Assembly: GCA_025929455.1 (NCBI GenBank)
Contig: JAICMB010000283.1
Location: 1 to 5,236 of the forward strand
Direction: 5' to 3'
DNA from: Bryobacteraceae bacterium
GTDB lineage: Bacteria; Acidobacteriota; Terriglobia; Bryobacterales; Bryobacteraceae
Length of the DNA: 5,236 nt
Part shown: positions 1-5,236 of the stretch, piece by piece
How the letters are laid out: each line of letters starts with the position of its first letter
How positions within the stretch are numbered: position 1 is the first letter of the stretch
Notes under the pieces: generated by a model
What the model was told of the DNA's origin: nothing
Databases searched by the model: none
What the model saw: only the letters and a program-made list of their open reading frames with translations
Position numbers and translations under genes: made by a program

Positions 1-753
1 CATCGCGGGTTTACCACGAATGGACGCGAATCGACGGTGTCGGTTTTTGACACCAACACTTTCAAGACGCTCAAGAAGATTTCCGTTCCGAAAGATCCGG
101 ACTTTATCTTTTATGACGCGCGGCTGAAGCGCGTTTTCGTGTGCCACGGAGATGCAGCTGCCATTACGGCCATCGATCCCGAGAAGGAAGCGGCGATCGG
201 CCGGATCGAGTTGGGCGGCGGCGCGGAAGCGGCAGTCGTAAATGGAAAAGGCACTGGCTTCGTAAATCTGGAGGAAGAAGCCAAGGTCGCCGTGTTCGAT
301 CCGCAGGCGCTGACTTTGAAGCAGACATACGACATCACGGGGTGCAAGACGCCAACGGGCTTGGCCCTGAATGCGCCGAATGCGCGGCTGTTTATCGGTT
401 GCAGGAGTAAGGTGCTGGCAATCATGGATGCGGGCAACGGGAAAGTGCTCACGACTCTTCCGATCGGGACGCAGGTTGACGCCGTGGTATACGATGCGGA
501 CGATAAGCTGATTTTTGCCTCGAACGGAGGCGGTACGATCTCAGTGATTCGAGAGAAGGGCCCGAACGATTACGAATCCGTTGGCGATGTCGAGACGCAG
601 CGCGGGGCGAAGACGATGGCGTACGATCCCAAGACCAAACGTCTGTTTCTGCCGACGGCGGAAATGATCGCAGCTCCTGCCGCGGCGGGCCAGCGAGCGC
701 GGATGTCGCCGAAACCGGGGTCATTCATGGTGCTGGTGGTGGAGCGCCAGTAG
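1..753 (+). CDS. YncE/YVTN-type beta-propeller protein, C-terminal part (5' end outside window)
   Basis: The reading frame is open from base 1 to a TAG at 751-753, giving 250 residues, and the upstream part is missing. A GTG at position 37 could be taken as a start, but the twelve codons before it (HRGFTTNGREST) continue the propeller pattern directly, so it is an internal valine. Five strand motifs recur with a 41-43 residue period: VSVFD (13-17), ITAID (55-59), VAVFD (96-100), LAIMD (139-143) and ISVIR (180-184). They are interspersed with short 'Y/L-D-x-x-x-x-R/K-L/V-F' segments such as YDARLKRVFV and YDPKTKRLFL. This is the signature of YVTN/YncE-like propellers, which usually have seven blades and are secreted or periplasmic. 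Any signal peptide would lie in the missing part. The tail (KTMAYDPKTKRLFLPTAE ... PGSFMVLVVERQ) is a typical end for this family. The molecular role is not known: these proteins are often annotated as surface or periplasmic, and no catalytic residues are evident. The gene converges on the permease gene at 767. Confidence 0.88.
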   Translation, partial: HRGFTTNGRESTVSVFDTNTFKTLKKISVPKDPDFIFYDARLKRVFVCHGDAAAITAIDPEKEAAIGRIELGGGAEAAVVNGKGTGFVNLEEEAKVAVFDPQALTLKQTYDITGCKTPTGLALNAPNARLFIGCRSKVLAIMDAGNGKVLTTLPIGTQVDAVVYDADDKLIFASNGGGTISVIREKGPNDYESVGDVETQRGAKTMAYDPKTKRLFLPTAEMIAAPAAAGQRARMSPKPGSFMVLVVERQ

Positions 754-757
754 TCTC

Positions 758-779
758 ACGCTGCGCTTAGTCGTAGCGT
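758..779 (+). terminator. Small hairpin at the convergent gene junction, possible terminator
   Basis: Four bases after the TAG of the propeller gene, ACGCTGCG (758-765) can pair with CGTAGCGT (772-779) around a 6-base loop (766-771). This gives an 8-bp stem with one G-U wobble in plus-strand RNA. In the minus-strand transcript the wobble becomes an A-C mismatch, so the structure favours termination of the propeller gene. No T-run follows, so it is not a classical intrinsic terminator. The right arm lies inside the last codons of the permease gene on the other strand. It may be chance in GC-rich DNA. Confidence 0.25.
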
Positions 780-3211
780 AGGGCGGAAGCGGGGTCGACG
801 CGCGTGGCGCGGCGGGCGGGGACGAAGCAGGCCAGGGCGGCGGTCGCGAGCAAGACAATGCATACGGCCGCGAGGACCCACGGGTCGTTCGCACGCACTT
901 GGAACAGCAGGGATTGGAGGAGGCGTCCAAGCGTCAGGGCGCCCGTTATGCCTAGTAGCAGGCCCGCCACGACCGGGCGAAGGCCCTGTCGCAGAACCAT
1001 CCCGCGCACGTCGCCCGCAGTCGCGCCCAGCGCCATGCGAATACCGATCTCATTTCGGCGCCGGTTCACCGAGTAGGAGATAACGCCGTACAGGCCGATG
1101 GCGGCGAGCAGTAGCGCGCAGGCTGCGAATCCCGCGAGCAGAACGGTGTTGAAGCGCCGCTCGGAAACGGAGTCGGATTCCACCTGCCGCATGGTTTTCA
1201 TTTGGGGCACGGGCAACTCGGAATCGAGCGACCAGATGGCGCGGCGGACGGAGGGACCGGCGGAGGCGGCATCCTGCCCGGTGCGAACGACCAGCGTGAA
1301 CGCTGCGTAGGTGCGATACCAATGCGGCACGTAGACCATCAGCGGCGATGGCTTCTGGAGCGATGTGGGGACGTCCGGAACGATGCCCACCACGGTCCAG
1401 AATTTCTTTTCGTCATCGTCTCCGCGACGCATATGTTGCCCGATGGCGTTCAGGCCCGGCCAGATGCGAGCGGCCGTGGTGGCGGACACAATAGCGACGT
1501 CGCGATTGCGGTCGGCATCCTCGAAGGCACGCCCTCGGAGCACAGGCAACTCCAGCGTGCGGAAATAGCCGGGGCTGATGGAGCGGTAATTGGCGGTGGG
1601 ACGCTGGAAGACCGGGCGGTAGTCGTCGTCGCGCGTGATCATGTCAACCCAGGTCTCCCCTTCGAGCGGAAGCAAAGAGGTAACGCCTGCGGCCTGGACG
1701 CCCGGCAGAGCGCGAATCACCGGAAGCAGGCGGTCGACGAAGGCGGCGCGCGCCGGCCTATCTTTATATTTCGCGGCGGGTAAATTGAGTTGCACGGTGA
1801 GGACATTGCCGGCTCGGAAGGCTTTGCCGGAGTTAAGCATGTGGACGAAGCTGTCCACCAGCAGACCGGCTGCGATCAAGAGTGTGGCGCTGAGGGCGAT
1901 TTCTGCGCCCACCAGAATTTCCGATGCGCGTAGAGTATGGTGCGTGCCGGTGGCCGTGCGGCCGCCGCAGCGCAGGGCGTCCTGCGGCTCACTGTGGGCG
2001 GCGCGCCAGGCCGGGATGGCGCCGAACAGCAATCCGCAGACGATCGAGGACGCGAGCGCGAACAGAAGCGCGCGCCAATCCACCGCGACTTCGTCGAGAC
2101 GGGGCAGATTCACCGGCGCGCCGGCGATGAGCGCATGGACGGCGATATAGGCGAGGGCCATCCCTAAAACGCCGCCGGCCAGAGCGATCAGCAGGCTTTC
2201 GGTTAGCACGGCACGGACAATGCGGCCGGCGGCGGCGCCGAGCGCGGAACGGATGGCGTTTTCACGCATGCGGGCGGTGGCGCGGGCGAGCATCAGATTG
2301 CCGAGATTGATGCACACAATGAGCAGGACGGCGACGATCGCGCCCAGCAGCACCAGCAACGCACGGCGCGATCCGCCTACGATCTCTTCCTGCAGCGGTT
2401 TTACGCTTGCGCGCAGCGTGAAACCGGGCTGCGCGATCTGCCTGGTGAGCGCAGCCTGAATCGTGTTCAGCTCCGCGGAGGCCCGCTCGCGCGAAACGCC
2501 CGGCCGGAGGCGCGCGATTACCGGATAATTAAAGTCGCCCATGTCGCCGAGGTCCGCGCGATTAAAGGCGATGGGTTTGAAAACGTCGTAGCGCAGGCCG
2601 TTCGGACCGGGGGCCAGCCCGCCAACATCCGGGAAGCGGAAAGCCGCGGGCAGAACGCCGACGATCAAGTGCGGCTCGCCGTCGATCTGCACGCTGCGGC
2701 CGACGAGTGCGCGATCGCCATGGAAGCGCCGCTGCCATAAAGAGTGCGAAATGACAATTTCGCGATCCTGTTTGGGCCGGTCTTCGGAGGCTTCGAAGAA
2801 CCGCCCCAGCGCCGGTTGAACGCCGAGCGTCTGGAACAGCGTGTAGGAAACCCGAGATCCACCGAGCCGCTCCGGGGCCGAACCGGCGGTCGTTAAATTG
2901 AATGTCGATGTATCAAAGATGCCCAATTGGGCGAAGGACCGGCAGCGCTCCCGCCAGGTGTAATAATGCTTCGCGTTGGCGGGAAGTTCCGGGTACAGCT
3001 TGCTCATTTCCGGCACCACCTCCGCGACGCTGACCAGTTGCTCGGGCTGCGCATACGGCAGCGGCTTGAACAGAATGCCGTAACAGACAGAAAACACGGC
3101 CGTGGTAGCCGCCAAACCGAGCGCGAGCATGCCGATGGCCGCGGCGGCGAACCCCGGACTACGGCGGAGCATGCGGAGGGCGTGGCGCAGGTCGGCCCGA
3201 AGCGTCTCCAT
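767..3211 (-). CDS. ADOP-type (MacB/FtsX-like) duplicated orphan ABC permease
   Basis: This 814-residue inner-membrane protein has two consecutive MacB-like permease units. The N-terminus (METLRADLRHALRMLRRSPG) and the C-terminus (ARRATRVDPASALRYD) are near-textbook for the acidobacterial duplicated orphan permease family. Unit 1 has a membrane segment at about 21-48, an extracytoplasmic MacB_PCD-type domain at about 50-280, and three membrane segments at about 284-306, 334-362 and 380-402. Unit 2 repeats the plan: a segment at about 431-453, a periplasmic domain at about 455-685, and segments at about 688-713, 744-766 and 776-797. Both FtsX units keep the cytoplasmic coupling-helix motif: RENAIRSALGAAAGRIV (316-332) and RNEIGIRMALGATAGDV (719-735). 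There is no Walker A or B motif in the protein and no ATPase gene in the window, hence 'orphan'. Members of the wider MacB/LolC group act in export or mechanotransmission across the envelope; the substrate here cannot be told. The ATG at 3211-3209 is the first standard start after an in-frame TAG 39 bases upstream. No clear Shine-Dalgarno sequence precedes it. It is transcribed divergently from apbE. Confidence 0.93.
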   Translation of the reverse strand: METLRADLRHALRMLRRSPGFAAAAIGMLALGLAATTAVFSVCYGILFKPLPYAQPEQLVSVAEVVPEMSKLYPELPANAKHYYTWRERCRSFAQLGIFDTSTFNLTTAGSAPERLGGSRVSYTLFQTLGVQPALGRFFEASEDRPKQDREIVISHSLWQRRFHGDRALVGRSVQIDGEPHLIVGVLPAAFRFPDVGGLAPGPNGLRYDVFKPIAFNRADLGDMGDFNYPVIARLRPGVSRERASAELNTIQAALTRQIAQPGFTLRASVKPLQEEIVGGSRRALLVLLGAIVAVLLIVCINLGNLMLARATARMRENAIRSALGAAAGRIVRAVLTESLLIALAGGVLGMALAYIAVHALIAGAPVNLPRLDEVAVDWRALLFALASSIVCGLLFGAIPAWRAAHSEPQDALRCGGRTATGTHHTLRASEILVGAEIALSATLLIAAGLLVDSFVHMLNSGKAFRAGNVLTVQLNLPAAKYKDRPARAAFVDRLLPVIRALPGVQAAGVTSLLPLEGETWVDMITRDDDYRPVFQRPTANYRSISPGYFRTLELPVLRGRAFEDADRNRDVAIVSATTAARIWPGLNAIGQHMRRGDDDEKKFWTVVGIVPDVPTSLQKPSPLMVYVPHWYRTYAAFTLVVRTGQDAASAGPSVRRAIWSLDSELPVPQMKTMRQVESDSVSERRFNTVLLAGFAACALLLAAIGLYGVISYSVNRRRNEIGIRMALGATAGDVRGMVLRQGLRPVVAGLLLGITGALTLGRLLQSLLFQVRANDPWVLAAVCIVLLATAALACFVPARRATRVDPASALRYD

Positions 3212-3265
3212 GACAACAGTCTGTACGCACAGCCATTGCGGCGGTTCCTAAATTTCACGGGCGGC

Positions 3266-3286
3266 GGTAACCATGTGCGAGTTACC
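3266..3286. promoter_or_regulatory. Perfect dyad GGTAAC-N9-GTTACC, possible operator
   Basis: GGTAAC (3266-3271) and GTTACC (3281-3286) are exact inverted copies whose centres are 15 bases apart. This size is usual for a dimeric helix-turn-helix regulator site, but 10-11 bases between half-site centres would place both half-sites on the same helical face more exactly. It sits about 55 bases before the permease start and about 90 before apbE, so it could serve either gene or both. No regulator gene is in the window, and I cannot assign a family. The alternative is a chance 6-base palindrome pair. Confidence 0.3.
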
Positions 3287-3315
3287 CTAGAGCTATCAAC
3301 GGCTTTGCCCTGGCG

Positions 3316-3338
3316 CGGGCCGCTCCCATAGCGGCTTG
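3316..3338 (+). promoter_or_regulatory. Stem-loop in the apbE leader
   Basis: GCCGCT (3319-3324) pairs perfectly with AGCGGC (3330-3335) around the 5-base loop CCCAT. On the plus strand two G-U pairs and a closing C-G extend the stem to nine base pairs (3316-3338). It ends 37 bases before the apbE ATG, between any upstream promoter and the start codon. It could be a leader structure affecting expression, or a remnant terminator, although no T-run follows. No known riboswitch core is recognisable. The region is GC-rich, so chance pairing is possible. Confidence 0.28.
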
Positions 3339-3375
3339 AATCGCGGATAGGAGCGCAGCCGTCAAACTGTATTTG

Positions 3376-4386
3376 ATGAAACACTTCGCCCTTGCCCTGT
3401 TAGTTGCGGCGGGTCTGGCGGCCCGGCCGGCGGCTCCGCGCGCGCCCGCGCTGCACCCGGCGGCTGTGCAACCGCAGATGCAGCGGGCCGAAGGCAGCGT
3501 GGACGCAATGGGCTCGACGTTCACGATCGTGGCCTACGGGACCGACGCCGGCAAGCTGGAGTCGGCGGTGGAGGCCTCGCTTGACGAAGCGCGGCGGCTC
3601 GATCACTTGCTGTCGAATTATCTACCGGATAGCGAGTGGAGCAAGGTGAATCGCGAAGCGGCAAACCACCCGGTCGTGGTGTCGCCGGAACTGTTCCAGG
3701 TACTTTCCGCGTGCGTGCGCTACAGCAGCGAAAGCGAGGGCACGTTCGATATTACGGTCGGCCCGTTAATGCGAGTTTGGGGATTTTATAAAGGCAGCGG
3801 GCACTTACCGCACCGCGCGGAAGTGAGGGGCGCGTTATCGAATGTGGGCTGGCGCAATATTGTGCTGGACCCGAAGCGCTCGGCCGTGTCTTTTGCGAAG
3901 CGCGGCACCGAGATCGACCCCGGCGGCATCGGCAAGGGCTACGCGGTCGACAAAATGGCCGCGATCCTGCGCCAGAACGGGGTCACCGCTGCGCTTATTT
4001 CCGGTGGTAGCAGCAGTATCTACGCTATCGGTGCGCCTCCCGGCGAGCCCGGCTGGAAAATCAACATCAAGGATCCCCGCAATCCATCCAAAAGCATTTC
4101 GAGTGCGACGCTCAAGGACGAATCGCTGTCCACTTCGGGAAATTACGAGAAGTATTTCTACGCCGAAGGCAAGATGTGGAGCCACATTATGGATCCACGG
4201 ACCGGTTATCCGGCGATGGGAACGCTTTCGGTCTCAATTATTACGCCGAAAACTATCGACAGCGAGGCCTGGGCCAAGCCATATTACATATTGGGCCGGA
4301 AGTGGACGGCTCAGCACAAACCTAAAAACTACAAAGTCTTCTACTGCGAGGACAGAATGGACACGCCATGCGCATGGCTCCCATGA
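3376..4386 (+). CDS. apbE: Exported FAD:protein FMN transferase (ApbE family)
   Basis: The product has 336 residues, close to the usual 320-350 of ApbE/Ftp proteins. These enzymes split FAD and attach FMN covalently to threonine or serine of target proteins outside the cytoplasm (for example NqrB/C and RnfG/D), using Mg2+. Visible motifs are MGSTF (45-49), EGTFDITVGPL (121-131) followed by WGF (135-137), DPGGIGKGYAVD (181-192), ISGG (208-211), STSGNYEKYF (252-261) and HIMDPRTGYP (270-279 region, His at 270). Residues 1-23 look like a Sec signal peptide (MKHFALALLVAAGLAA and an Ala/Pro-rich tail) with no lipobox cysteine. Odd point: where the family usually has A-D-A-L-S/A-T ... L-G, with Asp and Thr as metal ligands, this protein has SEAWAKPYYILG (296-307), so Glu and Lys fall at those places. 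A Cys pair (324, 332) marks the unusual C-terminus. The ATG at 3376 is preferred over the adjacent TTG at 3373; neither has a well-placed ribosome site. Its stop overlaps the hemE start. No flavinylation target is encoded nearby. Confidence 0.93.
   Translation: MKHFALALLVAAGLAARPAAPRAPALHPAAVQPQMQRAEGSVDAMGSTFTIVAYGTDAGKLESAVEASLDEARRLDHLLSNYLPDSEWSKVNREAANHPVVVSPELFQVLSACVRYSSESEGTFDITVGPLMRVWGFYKGSGHLPHRAEVRGALSNVGWRNIVLDPKRSAVSFAKRGTEIDPGGIGKGYAVDKMAAILRQNGVTAALISGGSSSIYAIGAPPGEPGWKINIKDPRNPSKSISSATLKDESLSTSGNYEKYFYAEGKMWSHIMDPRTGYPAMGTLSVSIITPKTIDSEAWAKPYYILGRKWTAQHKPKNYKVFYCEDRMDTPCAWLP
4368..4386 (+). promoter_or_regulatory. apbE-hemE overlap with ATGA start/stop junction
   Basis: The TGA of apbE (4384-4386) overlaps the proposed hemE ATG (4383-4385) as ATGA, the usual arrangement for termination-reinitiation coupling. 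Two more in-frame ATGs, at 4368 and 4374, would add five or three residues to HemE and lengthen the overlap. None of the three has a strong Shine-Dalgarno sequence: the nearest purine run, GAGGAC (4348-4353), is 14 bases before 4368 and 29 before 4383. I favour 4383 because MSSRFLDACRRRP matches the normal N-terminus length of HemE. Confidence 0.6.
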
Positions 4387-5236
4387 GTAGCCGTTTTCTA
4401 GATGCGTGCCGCCGCCGGCCGACAGATGTACGCCCGGTGTGGTTTATGCGGCAGGCCGGCCGGTACCTGAAGCCCTATCGCGATATCCGGGCCAAGGCCG
4501 GCATTTTAGAGATTTGCAAGCGCCCGGATTTGGCGGCGCAGGTGACATTGCAGCCCGTCGAAATTCTGGACGTGGACGCCGCGATCATTTTCGCCGATCT
4601 GCTGCTGCCCGTCGAACCGATGGGTCTGAAGCTAAAGTTCATTTCCGGCTCCGGACCATCCATCGATAATCCCGTGCGAACGTCTTCGGACGTCGACAGC
4701 CTATCGACATCCGATACCGACCGCCTGCAGTACGTGGGCGAGGCGATTCGCGTTGTCGTGCAGCAGTTGCAGGGGCGCGTCCCGGTCATAGGCTTTATCG
4801 GCGCACCATTTACGCTCGCCAGCTACATGATTGAAGGCGGCCCATCGCGCAATTTTCTGCTGACCAAGCGCATGATGTACGGTGACGAGACGCTGTGGCG
4901 GCGGCTGATGGGGAAACTCGTCGACGTGCTGGGGCCATTCGCGCTCAGCCAGGTGGCCGCCGGCGCGCGCGCAATTCAGGTATTCGACAGTTGGGCCGGC
5001 GCGCTGACGCCGAGCGATTACGTGCGTTATGTGGCGCCGTATTCGCGGGCGCTGATCGAGCGCGTGCGCTCCTCCGGCGTGCCGGTGATTCACTTCGGCA
5101 CCGGTTGTGCTGGTTTCTATCGCGAACTGCACGCCGCCGGCGGCGATGTGTTGGGCGTGGACTGGCGTATCAATATCGACCAGGTCTGGATGGACATCAG
5201 TTACAGGTCGGCGATTCAGGGCAATCTCGATCCCGC
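4383..5236 (+). CDS. hemE: Uroporphyrinogen decarboxylase, N-terminal ~80% (3' end outside window)
   Basis: The frame stays open to the window edge and gives 284 residues; bacterial HemE is usually about 340-355, so roughly 60-70 are missing. The enzyme removes four acetate carboxyls from uroporphyrinogen III to give coproporphyrinogen III in the cytosol, without a cofactor, as part of heme synthesis. Signature 1, PVWFMRQAGRYL (18-29), carries the substrate-binding arginines R23 and R27. FADLLLP (70-76) carries the catalytic Asp72, equivalent to human Asp86. Signature 2, GFIGAPFTLASYMIEGG (137-153), carries Tyr148 (human Tyr164). FDSWAG (201-206) gives Ser203 (human Ser219). The conserved stretches GVDWRINID (258-266) and IQGNLDP (278-284) follow. 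The catalytic C-terminal His (human His339) would lie beyond the window. A Trp common in signature 2 is Phe143 here, a mild change. All visible key residues are present, so a working enzyme is expected. It directly follows apbE with a 4-base overlap and no separate promoter gap. Confidence 0.96.
   Translation, partial: MSSRFLDACRRRPTDVRPVWFMRQAGRYLKPYRDIRAKAGILEICKRPDLAAQVTLQPVEILDVDAAIIFADLLLPVEPMGLKLKFISGSGPSIDNPVRTSSDVDSLSTSDTDRLQYVGEAIRVVVQQLQGRVPVIGFIGAPFTLASYMIEGGPSRNFLLTKRMMYGDETLWRRLMGKLVDVLGPFALSQVAAGARAIQVFDSWAGALTPSDYVRYVAPYSRALIERVRSSGVPVIHFGTGCAGFYRELHAAGGDVLGVDWRINIDQVWMDISYRSAIQGNLDP

Larger units (their letters stand above)
3212..3375. promoter_or_regulatory. Divergent intergenic region between the permease gene and apbE
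   Basis: These 164 bases separate two divergent start codons, so they should hold a promoter for each direction. No strong sigma-70 pair is visible. On the minus strand TTGATA (3299 to 3294) is one base from a consensus -35, but the hexamers 16-18 bases downstream are poor -10 matches. On the plus strand TAAATT (3249-3254) is a four-of-six -10 match with no good -35. An AGGAG (3349-3353) lies 22 bases before the apbE ATG, too far for an ordinary ribosome binding site. Two inverted repeats in this region are listed separately. No small ORF here is convincing. Confidence 0.5.

Noticed and set aside
1202..1783. 193-codon open frame on the plus strand, antisense to the permease
   Set aside because: It lies wholly inside the well-supported permease gene. 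The translation is rich in Gly, Arg and Ala with no domain-like pattern, as expected from an antisense frame in GC-rich coding DNA.
1635..2150. 171-codon plus-strand frame antisense to the permease
   Set aside because: It has low-complexity Ser/Arg/Ala-rich composition, overlaps other shadow frames and has no ribosome site or family resemblance.
3241..3333. Sigma-70 promoters (TTGCGG, TAAATT, TTGATA, TTGCCC with ATAGCG)
   Set aside because: Each hexamer lacks a good partner at 16-18 bases, so none is reported as a promoter call.
3373..3375. TTG as the apbE start
   Set aside because: The ATG immediately after it gives the same protein less one residue, and a standard start is more likely.
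3842..4390. 182-codon plus-strand frame overlapping apbE
   Set aside because: It is an alternate frame of apbE. The apbE frame carries all the recognisable motifs, while this one is Arg/Ser/Pro-rich without features.
4406..4669. 87-codon plus-strand frame near the start of hemE
   Set aside because: It is out of frame with hemE and has no family resemblance. The overlapping hemE frame explains the region.
4701..5132. 143-codon minus-strand frame over hemE
   Set aside because: It is antisense to hemE, whose catalytic motifs are clear in the plus frame. The His/Arg-rich translation is typical of a shadow frame.
1..5236. CRISPR array, tRNA/rRNA, insertion sequence or prophage parts
   Set aside because: I saw no regularly spaced direct repeats, cloverleaf-like segments, transposase motifs or terminal inverted repeats. 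Genes fill nearly the whole window.

Overview
The window reads as ordinary chromosomal DNA from a GC-rich, Gram-negative-type bacterium, most likely an acidobacterium. The main clue is a duplicated MacB/FtsX-type orphan permease of the 'ADOP' kind, a family greatly expanded in Acidobacteria, especially Solibacter/Bryobacter-like lineages. A YncE-type beta-propeller and a Sec-type ApbE protein fit that picture. The taxonomic call is an inference from protein style; there is no rRNA or other marker gene in the window.

Layout from left to right. (1) Positions 1-753, plus strand: the C-terminal 250 residues of a YVTN/YncE-type beta-propeller protein whose start lies upstream of the window. (2) Positions 767-3211, minus strand: a complete 814-residue ADOP permease, converging tail to tail on the propeller gene with 13 bases between the stop codons and a small hairpin over the junction. 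(3) Positions 3212-3375: a 164-base divergent intergenic region holding a perfect dyad (GGTAAC-N9-GTTACC) and a separate hairpin in the leader of the next gene. (4) Positions 3376-4386, plus strand: a 336-residue exported ApbE-family FAD:protein FMN transferase with most family motifs intact but an altered C-terminal metal-ligand motif. (5) Positions 4383-5236, plus strand: the first 284 residues of uroporphyrinogen decarboxylase (HemE), which runs off the right edge. Its proposed start overlaps the apbE stop by four bases (ATGA).

Working together: apbE and hemE form an apparent translationally coupled pair that joins covalent flavin attachment outside the cytoplasm with a cytosolic step of tetrapyrrole/heme synthesis. 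Both could supply cofactors to redox proteins, but that link is inferred from gene order only. The permease has no ABC ATPase gene beside it here, and its relation to the propeller protein is unknown. I see no mobile element, CRISPR array, tRNA or rRNA, and no convincing undescribed multi-gene system. The points most worth checking are the ApbE metal-site substitutions, the apbE-hemE overlap and the intergenic dyad.
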